From the NCBI GenBank assembly GCA_946479475.1, contig CAMLGG010000041.1:1-27592 (forward strand): a stretch of DNA of 27,592 nucleotides, given 5' to 3'. The translations under genes and the position numbers were made by a program. The notes beneath the pieces are model-generated. The model had not been told where the DNA came from. It ran no database searches and saw nothing but the letters and a program-made list of their open reading frames with translations. Numbering within the stretch: the first letter of the stretch is position 1; each line of letters opens with the position of its first letter. This DNA is from an uncultured Ideonella sp. (GTDB lineage: Bacteria > Pseudomonadota > Gammaproteobacteria > Burkholderiales > Burkholderiaceae). Below are positions 6,739-13,965 of this stretch, in pieces.

Positions 6739-7971
6739 TCAGCCGCCGCGCCAGGCCTCCATCAGCCCGTTCGAGGGCAGCGTCTCGTCCAGCAGCTTGC
6801 GCGCCGTCTCGATGCCCGCCACCGGCAGGCCCTTGGGGTCGAGCAGGCCGATCTGCACCAGCACGCTGGCCTGGTCCCAGTAGATGTGCTCGTGGCAGAG
6901 CTTGTCGCCGCGGAACTGGACGACGGCCACCAGCGGGATCTCGACGCGCCGGCCGGTCGGCGCGATGCCCGGCAGCATCCACGGGATCTCGCGGGTGTGG
7001 GTGAAGCAGAAGAGCAGCTCGTCGACGATCTGCGTCGCGCCCACCGTGCGTGAAACCGGGATGAGCGAGGTGTCCTCCGGGTTGCTGGCCACGAAGAAGT
7101 CGGCGTAGAAGCGGCGCAGGTCGCGGTAGCCCACGCCGCCGGTCATGGTCGGGATGTGGTTCACGTAGGGCTCGGCCACCATCGTCGCCATGGTCGCGTC
7201 GACGTCGCGCGTGGCGAATTCGTGCTCGCAGTGCTTGTCCCACAGCGCCGAAAGGTCGGGGTGCGGCCCGATCGCCGACTTGAGCGTGGCCATGGTGCGC
7301 TGGTGGGCCATCCAGGCCGAGGGCTTGTGATAGTGGTCGCCATGCCGACGTGCAAACGCATGCTCAACACCCGGGTAGACGTGCAGCTCGACGCCCGGCT
7401 GGCCGCGCAGCGCGCCGAGGATCTGCTCGCGCGCCGCGGGCGGGCAGAACTTGTCCAGCTCGGCGATGTGCAGGGTCAGCGGGCAGCGCAGGCTCTTCGC
7501 CTCGTCCAGCGCGGCCTCGATGCCGACGCCGTAATAGCCCACCGCGACATTGCAGTCGGTGCGGCACGCAGCCAGGTAAGCCAGCTTGCCGCCGAGGCAC
7601 CAGCCCACGACACCGACCTTGGCTTCTCGAACCTCGGGCCTCGCCCGCAACGCGGTGATGGCCGATTGCAGGTCCTGCACGCCGCGGGCCTCGTCGAAGC
7701 CCTGGTACAGCGCCATCGCGCGCTGGAAGTCCTCGGGCGAGCTGCCGAGCTGCACGCCGGGCTGCTGCCGCCAGAACAGGTCGGGCACGAGCACGACGTA
7801 GCCCTCCTCGGCGAAGTCGTCGGCCAGCTCGCGCATCGTGCGGTTCACGCCGAAGATCTCCTGCGCGAGCACGAGGCCGGGGCCCTGGCCGGCGGCCGGC
7901 AGCGAGAGGTAGGCGCCGAAGCGGCCGCTGCCGTCGGCGGCGGCGACTTCGATCTCGAAGGACTGGGACAT
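6739..7971 (-). CDS. Dienelactone hydrolase–SnoaL-like fusion protein
   Basis: The 410-residue protein has two domains. Residues 1-235 form an alpha/beta hydrolase of the dienelactone hydrolase type: Glu38 in AQEIFG, nucleophile Cys125 in GWCLGG, Asp173 in AELDKF and His204 in GVEHAF give the full cysteine triad of that family. Residues about 240-405 look like a SnoaL/NTF2-like alpha+beta barrel (DVDATMATM, GGVGYRDLRRFYADFF, VVQFRGDKLCHEHIYWDQ). The family hydrolyses lactones such as dienelactone in aromatic ring-cleavage routes. SnoaL-like domains bind or isomerise small cyclic molecules. The gene is the last of a four-gene operon, 10 bp after the flavin reductase stop, with AGGAG 8 nt before ATG 7971. 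The substrate is unknown. Confidence 0.85.
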   Translation of the reverse strand: MSQSFEIEVAAADGSGRFGAYLSLPAAGQGPGLVLAQEIFGVNRTMRELADDFAEEGYVVLVPDLFWRQQPGVQLGSSPEDFQRAMALYQGFDEARGVQDLQSAITALRARPEVREAKVGVVGWCLGGKLAYLAACRTDCNVAVGYYGVGIEAALDEAKSLRCPLTLHIAELDKFCPPAAREQILGALRGQPGVELHVYPGVEHAFARRHGDHYHKPSAWMAHQRTMATLKSAIGPHPDLSALWDKHCEHEFATRDVDATMATMVAEPYVNHIPTMTGGVGYRDLRRFYADFFVASNPEDTSLIPVSRTVGATQIVDELLFCFTHTREIPWMLPGIAPTGRRVEIPLVAVVQFRGDKLCHEHIYWDQASVLVQIGLLDPKGLPVAGIETARKLLDETLPSNGLMEAWRGG

Positions 7972-7981
7972 GGATGCTCTC

Positions 7982-8497
7982 CTAATGCGACGCGAGGCCG
8001 ACGAAGGCGCCCCCGTGGAAGACCAGCGGCGCGCGGCCATCGCAGTGGTGGTGCTCGATGCGGCCGATGAACAGCGTGTGGTCGCCCGCCTCCAGCGCAT
8101 CGCGCGAGGCGCAGACGAAATGCGCCGCCGTGCCTTCGAGCAGGGGCGCGGGATGCGTGCTGTCGAGCAGGCGCACACCTTCGAACTTGTCGGCGACCGC
8201 GGGCGAGGCGAAGCGGCGGGCGAGCGACGCCTGCTCGCTCGCCAGCACGTTGATCGCGAAGTGGCTGGCGGTGCGGAAGGCGCGCAGGTTGGGCGAGCGG
8301 TTGGCCAGGCTCCACAGCAGCAGCGGCGGATCGAGCGACAGCGAGGCGAAGGAGTTGACCGTCAGGCCCACGGGCCGGCCGTCCGGCGCGCGCGCCGTGA
8401 CGATGGTGACGCCGGTGGGATAGCTGCCCATGGCCTGGCGCAACGGGCGGGCCGCGTCGACGACGGCAACCCTCTCGAGGGTGGCGGGCGCATTCAT
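7982..8497 (-). CDS. Flavin reductase (HpaC/StyB-like), partner of the monooxygenase
   Basis: The 171-residue protein belongs to the flavin reductase-like domain family. Visible hallmarks are YPTGVTIVTAR (residues 26-36), GLTVNSFASLSLDPPLLLWSL (44-64) and the late EAGDHTLFIGRIE. Such enzymes reduce FAD or FMN with NAD(P)H and hand the free reduced flavin to a separate oxygenase. The gene begins 4 bp inside the upstream monooxygenase gene (ATGA overlap at 8494-8497), so the two are translated together and most likely form a two-component system like StyA/StyB. It is followed after 10 bp by the hydrolase gene. Confidence 0.87.
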   Translation of the reverse strand: MNAPATLERVAVVDAARPLRQAMGSYPTGVTIVTARAPDGRPVGLTVNSFASLSLDPPLLLWSLANRSPNLRAFRTASHFAINVLASEQASLARRFASPAVADKFEGVRLLDSTHPAPLLEGTAAHFVCASRDALEAGDHTLFIGRIEHHHCDGRAPLVFHGGAFVGLASH

Positions 8498-9735
8498 GCG
8501 GCCACCTTGATCTGGCTTTCGATGAAGCGATCGCAGGCGGCGGGATCGGTCCACCAGGGGAAGAAGTCCGGCGGGTTGTCGAAGTTGTTGGCGATGGCGC
8601 TGGCGATGGGCGGGCATTCGCCGGCCACCGAGAGCAGCTTCAGGATGTGCTCCGGCGGCGGCAGCAGCAGCGTGTTCGTCCAGCGCACCACATGCTGCGC
8701 ATAGGCCCACGCGCTGTCGAAGGTCTGCTGCATCCAGGCCTCGTCGAAGGCGGCGTCGCCCCGCGCGACGATGCTGTCGTGGTAGGCCTTGAAGGCCTTG
8801 GTCGCATTGTTCGAGCCCTGGCCGGTGATGGGGTCGTTGACGCACACCGCGTCGGCCATGCCGAGCACCGCGCGGCCCGAGGGCAGGCGGCCCACCGGCT
8901 TGCGCACGGTCGGCGTGAAGCGGCCGGCGAGGATGCCGTTGTCGTCGGTCAGCTCCACGCGGCGGCAGCGCTCGGCCTCCCACGGCAGGAAGGTGTCGAG
9001 GATCTCGAGGCTGCGCGCCAGGTGGTCGGCCGGCGACGCCACGTCCGCCCAGCAGTCCATGGGGCCGCCGGGCACGCCCTCGAAGACCATGATTTCGCAC
9101 GGCCCCGTGGTCGTCAGCGCGGGGAACACGAAATACTCGCCGACGCCCGGAATGAGGTTGAAGCACACGCGCGAGAAGGGCTCGCGCGGCAGCATGCCGG
9201 TCACGTAGGTCAGCGCGAGCGCGCGCATCGGCTGGGTGAACGGGCTCTCGGCCGCATCCCGCTCGAAGAGCTTGACGATCTCGCCCTTGCCGGCCGCGAC
9301 CACGGTGAGGTCGTGGCCGGCGGCGAGCTGCTCCAGGTCTTCGATGCCCGCATCCTTGAGCACCAGGGTGCCACCCCGCTCGCGGAAGGCCTCGATCCAG
9401 GCGGGCATCTTCAGCCGCTGGTCCACCGCCTGCGCCGGGCGATTCAGCCGCGCGGCCCAGTCGATGAGCTTCGCGCCGGGTTGCGCGGGATGAGGCACGC
9501 ACAAGCCGATACCCTCGACGTCCGGGCAATCACGCGCCCACTGGTCGAGGCCGAAGTCGCGCTCGATCTGCAGCGAGGCGCCGAACATGCACTGGCTGGA
9601 CATGACCTTGCCGCGGCGGATGTCGTCCGGCGAGCGGTTGGTCAGCAGCGTGACCTGGTCCCCGCGGGCCTGCAGGCTCAGGGCGAGCGGCAGGCCCGAC
9701 TGGCCGGCGCCGACGATGGCGATCTTTCTGCTCAT
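8494..9735 (-). CDS. StyA-like FAD-dependent monooxygenase (styrene/indole monooxygenase family)
   Basis: The 413-residue flavoprotein opens with a Rossmann dinucleotide motif GAGQSGLPLALSL and the following LLTNRSPDD. It continues with VVAAGKGE and ends its FAD domain with MADAVCVNDPITGQGSNNA. Together with RWTNTLLLPPP, the pattern resembles StyA, the epoxidase subunit of styrene monooxygenase, and indole monooxygenases. These group E flavoprotein monooxygenases depend on a reductase for FADH2, which fits the overlapping flavin reductase gene downstream. Motif divergence means the substrate may be neither styrene nor indole. The start at 9735 has GAGGAG about 7 nt upstream. It is the second gene of the operon, 19 bp after the SDR stop. 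Confidence 0.82.
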   Translation of the reverse strand: MSRKIAIVGAGQSGLPLALSLQARGDQVTLLTNRSPDDIRRGKVMSSQCMFGASLQIERDFGLDQWARDCPDVEGIGLCVPHPAQPGAKLIDWAARLNRPAQAVDQRLKMPAWIEAFRERGGTLVLKDAGIEDLEQLAAGHDLTVVAAGKGEIVKLFERDAAESPFTQPMRALALTYVTGMLPREPFSRVCFNLIPGVGEYFVFPALTTTGPCEIMVFEGVPGGPMDCWADVASPADHLARSLEILDTFLPWEAERCRRVELTDDNGILAGRFTPTVRKPVGRLPSGRAVLGMADAVCVNDPITGQGSNNATKAFKAYHDSIVARGDAAFDEAWMQQTFDSAWAYAQHVVRWTNTLLLPPPEHILKLLSVAGECPPIASAIANNFDNPPDFFPWWTDPAACDRFIESQIKVAA

Positions 9736-9754
9736 GTCTGTCTCCTCTTGGCCT

Positions 9755-10543
9755 TCAGTCCATCAAGCGGGCAATGGCCGGCGAAGCCTGCTCCGGCCCC
9801 ATCGCGGAATAGCCGCCGTCGACCGCGTAGTCGGCGCCGGTGACGAAGCTCGCATGGTCCGAGCAGAGGAAGGCGACCACCTCGGCCACCTCCTCCGGGT
9901 CACCCACGCGACCCAGCAGGTGGTAGGGCGCGGCGACGCGGTCGGTCTTGGCGCGGTCGCCGTGCGTGAGCTCGTTCATCAGCCGGCACCAGGTCCAGCC
10001 GGGCGACACCGAGTTCACCCGGATGCGGTCGGGCGCGAGGTCCATCGCCATGTTGCGGGTCAGCTGCACCAGCGCCGCCTTGGACACCGGGTACAGCCAG
10101 CGCCCGGTCTGCGCGGCCTTGGCCGAGATGCTGGTGAAGTTGACGATGGCCCCGCCGCCGCGCTCCTTCATCGAGGCGTGCACGGCCTGCGCGGCCATCA
10201 CCGCGCTGACGACGTTCACGTCCAGCGCCTGGGCCCACTCCTGGCGCGAGGAGGCGAAGCCGTTGTCCAGGTAGCTGCAGGCCAGGTTCACCAGCAGGTC
10301 GACACCGCCGAAGCGCTGCCGGGCCACGCCGACGGCGTCGCGCAGCTGGGCGTCGTCGGTCAGGTCGCAAGGCAGCGCGAGGCGCCCCTGCGCATCGGCC
10401 GCCGCCACCCGCTCGGCGCCGGCCGCATCGATGTCGAGCACGGCCACCCGGGCGCCGCAGGCCCCCAGCCGCTGCACCACCGCTTCGCCGATCAGCGTCG
10501 CGCCACCCGTCACCAGCGCCACCTTGCCTGCCAGACCCCGCAT
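9755..10543 (-). CDS. Short-chain dehydrogenase/reductase
   Basis: The 262-residue protein is a classical SDR. The nucleotide-binding motif TGGATLIG is at residues 12-19 and Asp37 follows beta 2, suggesting NAD(H) preference. NLAC at 86-89 stands where NNAG is usual. The catalytic set is Ser138, Tyr151 and Lys155 (YPVSK). It ends with FVTGADYAVDGGY, as SDRs do. It is the first gene of the operon with the StyA-like oxygenase, flavin reductase and hydrolase fusion, so it may oxidise or reduce an alcohol/carbonyl intermediate of the same pathway. AAGGAG lies 7 nt before ATG 10543. The gene is divergent from the AraC-type regulator, and its promoter must lie in 10544-10718. Confidence 0.9.
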   Translation of the reverse strand: MRGLAGKVALVTGGATLIGEAVVQRLGACGARVAVLDIDAAGAERVAAADAQGRLALPCDLTDDAQLRDAVGVARQRFGGVDLLVNLACSYLDNGFASSRQEWAQALDVNVVSAVMAAQAVHASMKERGGGAIVNFTSISAKAAQTGRWLYPVSKAALVQLTRNMAMDLAPDRIRVNSVSPGWTWCRLMNELTHGDRAKTDRVAAPYHLLGRVGDPEEVAEVVAFLCSDHASFVTGADYAVDGGYSAMGPEQASPAIARLMD

Positions 10544-10718
10544 CGCCGTCTCCTTCGCAGCGGCCGCTTGCAGTGCAGCCGTGCGGTGCATGGTGGCCGG
10601 CGTGCCGGGCAGCGGCTATCCGCGCGCTGCAAGCCTTATCCATCCAGTGCAAGAAAGCGGGGTCGGCTTGAGGGGGATCAGGTGGTGCCGGCGCGACCGG
10701 CCCTGTAGATTCGCGCCG
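10544..10718. promoter_or_regulatory. Divergent promoter region between SDR operon and AraC regulator
   Basis: The 175-bp spacer serves both transcripts. It holds an 8-bp inverted repeat, GCTTGCAG (10566-10573) and CTGCAAGC (10627-10634), and several TGCAG/GTGCA boxes that could be AraC-family half-sites. TTGAGGGGGATCAG (10668-10681) is a weak FNR-like match. TAGATT (10706-10711) is a possible -10 for the regulator. All are assigned by eye. Confidence 0.4.
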
Positions 10719-11756
10719 ATGGAAGCCGCCTCCCCCGGGCCAGCGCCCGCCAGCAACGCCGCCGGCCTGCTGGCGCGCGCCTGGGCGCGCTCGGTGCAGC
10801 GGCGGGTGCTGTTCGACACGGTCGACCGCGACGGCGCCCAGGCGATGGTGGGCCGGGTCTTCCGCCCCCACCGGCTGGAGCCGCAGCGCGAAGCGCGCCT
10901 GCAAGCCGGCATGCGGCACCTGGGCGCCGGCCTGCTCGGCATGATCGAGCTGCACTACGGGGACACGGTGGACATCCTGCCCGGGCCGCTGGAGTCGTTC
11001 TACCTGCTGCAGATGCCTGTCGCCGGCCAGGCCCGGATCGAGACCGCGGGGCGCAGCTTCGTCTCGGACACCGCTTGCGCCAGCCTGGTCTCGCCGGCCG
11101 CCGACCTGCGCATGCGCTGGCACGCCGGCAATTCGCAGCTGTGCGTCCGCATCGAGGCCGAGACCGTCCGCCGATTCGTCTCCGCCTGGAGCGGCCGGCC
11201 CTGCACCCGTGCCCCGGTGTTCGAGCCGCAGCTGGCGCTGGACTCGCAGCCGATGCTGGTGGACGTGCTGCTCTCGCTGATCGAGGCGGCCGACCACGGC
11301 GCAGGCGAAGGCAGCAGCGTGTGCGCCGCGCAGCTGCAGTACCGCCTGCTCGGCGCGCTGCTCGGCAGCGTGCCGCACGACGCCCTCGCCCAGCTGGAGG
11401 GAAAGACGCCGCCGCTGGCGCCGCACTCGGTACGCAAGGTCGAGGACTACCTCGTCGCGCATTGCGACGAGGCCCTGACGCCCGAATCGCTGGCGGCCCT
11501 GGCCGGCGTCAGCATCCGCAGCCTCTTCCTCGGCTTCCAGCGCTACCGCGGCGTCAGCCCCATGCGCATGCTGCACGAGCTGCGCCTGCGCCGCGCGCAT
11601 GAACAGCTGCTGCAGTCGGCGCCGGGCACCCGCATCACCGACGTGGCCCACCGGTGGGGCCTGGGGCACCTCGGCCGCTTTTCACGCGACTACCGCGAGT
11701 GCTTCGGCGAATCGCCGAGCCAGACGCTGCGGGCGGCGAGCTCGCTGGCGCGCTGA
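10719..11756 (+). CDS. AraC-family transcriptional regulator
   Basis: The 345-residue protein has an N-terminal ligand-binding domain of the AraC_binding_2 type (YLLQMPVAGQARIETAG, then a cupin-like stretch). Its C-terminal pair of helix-turn-helix motifs covers about residues 240-340 and contains LTPESLAALAGVSIRSLFLGFQ-type and RITDVAHRWGLGHLGRFSRDYRE-type helices, the second being the family hallmark. It is divergent from the SDR–monooxygenase–reductase–hydrolase operon, the usual arrangement of a pathway-specific activator. ATG 10719 has no Shine-Dalgarno sequence. A possible -10 (TAGATT, 10706-10711) would put transcription start almost on the ATG, so the mRNA could be leaderless. In-frame sequence upstream of 10719 does not look like AraC protein. 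Confidence 0.86.
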   Translation: MEAASPGPAPASNAAGLLARAWARSVQRRVLFDTVDRDGAQAMVGRVFRPHRLEPQREARLQAGMRHLGAGLLGMIELHYGDTVDILPGPLESFYLLQMPVAGQARIETAGRSFVSDTACASLVSPAADLRMRWHAGNSQLCVRIEAETVRRFVSAWSGRPCTRAPVFEPQLALDSQPMLVDVLLSLIEAADHGAGEGSSVCAAQLQYRLLGALLGSVPHDALAQLEGKTPPLAPHSVRKVEDYLVAHCDEALTPESLAALAGVSIRSLFLGFQRYRGVSPMRMLHELRLRRAHEQLLQSAPGTRITDVAHRWGLGHLGRFSRDYRECFGESPSQTLRAASSLAR

Positions 11757-11776
11757 GCCGCCGGCCCGGGCGCGGG

Positions 11777-12565
11777 CTAATGCGTCAGCATCTTGTACGA
11801 GACGACCAGCAGCACGCCGGCGATCGTGTTCTGCACCAGCTTGGCCGGCGCCCGGGCGCTGATGAGCGAGCCGACCAGCACGCCGGGGATGGAGCCGATG
11901 AGCAGGTTGAGCATCAGCGGCAGGTTCACGTTGCCCAGCGAGAAGTGGCCGAGGCCGGCCAGCAGGGTCAGCGGGATCGCATGGGCCAGGCCCGTGCCGA
12001 CCAGGCGGCCGCCGGTCATGCGCACCGGGTACAGGTAGACCAGCATCACCGTGCCGATGGCGCCGGCGCCGACCGAGGTCAGCGTCACCATCACGCCCAG
12101 GACCGCGCCTGCGAGCATGGTCAACACGGGCTGGATGGACCGGAAGTGCTCCAGGTCGACCGACCGGAGCCGGCTGCCGAAGGAATGCAGCTGCTCCTTG
12201 AAGAACATGCCCAGCGCGGTGATGCCCAGCGCGACGCCGATGGCGACGATGATGACGCCGTCCTTGACGGTGCCCATGCCGTTGGATTCCATCCACCACA
12301 GCGTCAGCGCGGCCGCCGGCAGGCTGCCCATCGCGAGGCGGCGCACCACCTCCCAGTCGATGGTGCCGTGCTTCTGGTGCACGGCCGTGCCGAAGAGCTT
12401 GGTGGCCGAGGCATAAAGCAGGTCGGTGCCGACCGCCGTGGTGGGGGCTATCCCGAACATCATCACCAGGATAGGCGTCATCAACGCACCGCCGGCGACG
12501 CCCGTCGCGCCGACTATGGTGCCCACCAGCAGGCCGGTGATCGCGAACGGAAGGTCGAATGTCAT
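11777..12565 (-). CDS. TauE/SafE-family membrane permease
   Basis: The 262-residue, very hydrophobic protein has about seven to eight transmembrane helices. It carries the family pattern GLLVGTIVGATGVAGGALMTP near the N-terminus and its internal echo LGVMVTLTSVGAGAIGT in the second half, the duplicated motif of TauE/SafE proteins. Members export sulfite, sulfoacetate or other organic anions, or act in taurine and sulfonate metabolism. The substrate cannot be read from the sequence. The gene is convergent with the AraC regulator (20 bp between stops, GC-rich, no clear terminator). Upstream, 12566-12731 is non-coding and holds a weak minus-strand promoter candidate, with TAGGAT as -10 at 12655-12650. 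Confidence 0.87.
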   Translation of the reverse strand: MTFDLPFAITGLLVGTIVGATGVAGGALMTPILVMMFGIAPTTAVGTDLLYASATKLFGTAVHQKHGTIDWEVVRRLAMGSLPAAALTLWWMESNGMGTVKDGVIIVAIGVALGITALGMFFKEQLHSFGSRLRSVDLEHFRSIQPVLTMLAGAVLGVMVTLTSVGAGAIGTVMLVYLYPVRMTGGRLVGTGLAHAIPLTLLAGLGHFSLGNVNLPLMLNLLIGSIPGVLVGSLISARAPAKLVQNTIAGVLLVVSYKMLTH

Positions 12566-12731
12566 GGGAACGGGCGCGGGGAGCGGGCGCAGTCGTGCAA
12601 AACCGGCGAAGGATATGCGAAAGCCCTGCCGGGCAAGGCCCCCCGGCCGATCCTAGGGATGCAACCAAATGCGCAAGATCGGCCGCGCCGGACCCTTGGT
12701 TGGCCCCTGCACCGCGACCCGCTGGCACCGC

Positions 12732-13730
12732 TCAATGGCTGCTGCGTCTGGCCTGCGCGTCCATGCGTGAGGCGGCCGCACGGACGGGCCCGCCCTGCGC
12801 GGGGCTGCGCTGGGCCTCGCGTTCGCGGATCGCGGCGCTCGCCGCGTTGGCGTAGATCTCCGGCTGGTGGAAGACGCCCGCCAGGCCGCCGGGCAGTTGC
12901 ACGACCGTGCCCACCACCTCGCCCACGCCGAACATCCTGACGACCATGTCGCCCCCCAGGGACAGCGAGACGACGTGCTCGCGCACCCGCGCGCGAGCCG
13001 CCTTCACGTCGCCCCCGGAGTAGCGCTCGAGAAGCTTCGCATCCAGGCCCATGTCGCCGAAGACCACCGCATAGGCTCCGTACTTCGCCGAAAGATAGTT
13101 GGCGATCTGCGAGCCCATGGAGTAGCCCACCAGCTCGACGGAGCTGACCAGGTCCTCGCACAAGGTCTCGGTGTAGGCGTCCTCGGCGAGGGGGAACTGG
13201 CCGTTGCCCGTGCCGAACTTGGCCGCGAGCACGCCGCCCAGGTCGGTGAACACGCCGCCCAGGCCGTCGCGCTCGGCAAAGGGCCTGTCCATGCCCTTGA
13301 ACAGCACGATCGCGTGGCCGCTCGCTTCGTCCAGCAGCACGAAGCCGGAAAGGCCGCTGCCCGGGTCCTCGAACCGCCTGTAGGGGCGAAAGCTCATCCC
13401 GCCCGCCTCGATGGAGGCCGAGGCATCCGGCCGCTGGCCGTAGAACAGTTCGGTGTAGAGCCCCGGCACCCTCAGCGGATCGATGGCGAAGCGCTGCTTG
13501 GCGAGCTCCTGCCGTGTCGGCACGTGGGCCCGGCAGCCGTCGTCGATCGGCGCGATCGTGCCCACCGGCTTGAGCACCGAAGAGGCGGCCGGAAGATCGC
13601 GGCGTTGCATCGTGCGGTCGCTGGCGCAGCCGGCCAGCAAGGCAAGCACGGCGGCCAGGCTGCCGGCGCACAGGCGGACTCCCAGGCGCACGGGCCGGTT
13701 TCGAGGGGAGCAAGAGTTCGGCGCCGACAT
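12732..13730 (-). CDS. Lipoprotein with lipase-like alpha/beta hydrolase domain
   Basis: The 332-residue product begins with a lipoprotein signal ending in LLAGC (lipid-attachment Cys35). The mature part has a hydrolase pattern: IVLFKGMDR, then the nucleophile elbow VGYSMGSQ (G-x-S-x-G), followed by AVVFGDMGLD with a plausible acid residue. It ends in a polar tail after HQPEIYANAASAA, which may supply the histidine. The order recalls class 3 lipases and related envelope hydrolases. The substrate is unknown and the catalytic His and Asp assignments are tentative. ATG 13730 was chosen for the signal peptide. No strong ribosome binding site precedes it. A GTTGCGCAAC palindrome (13745-13754) lies just upstream. 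Confidence 0.75.
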   Translation of the reverse strand: MSAPNSCSPRNRPVRLGVRLCAGSLAAVLALLAGCASDRTMQRRDLPAASSVLKPVGTIAPIDDGCRAHVPTRQELAKQRFAIDPLRVPGLYTELFYGQRPDASASIEAGGMSFRPYRRFEDPGSGLSGFVLLDEASGHAIVLFKGMDRPFAERDGLGGVFTDLGGVLAAKFGTGNGQFPLAEDAYTETLCEDLVSSVELVGYSMGSQIANYLSAKYGAYAVVFGDMGLDAKLLERYSGGDVKAARARVREHVVSLSLGGDMVVRMFGVGEVVGTVVQLPGGLAGVFHQPEIYANAASAAIREREAQRSPAQGGPVRAAASRMDAQARRSSH

Positions 13731-13965
13731 GGTGGAAAGGGCATGTTGCGCAACAAGCGGACGACGGGTCAAGGCAGGGGGGTGACTCTTACGACCCGTT
13801 GCCGCTTCCAGCGAACTTCGGCGTGGGGGCAAGCCGCCGGGCAATCTGCGTTCCTGCGGCAGTCCCCGCGCCCGGGAACATTCCCACGCACACCGGCGGG
13901 CAAGCCGTTTGCAGGCAGCGGGCGGCCCGCGAGGGCGGCCAATCCATCGTCGCAAGCTCAACGCC

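Noticed and set aside
11757..11776. GC-rich stretch between AraC and TauE stops as a terminator
   Set aside because: It is self-complementary only over a short GCCCGGGC core, with no loop and no T-run.
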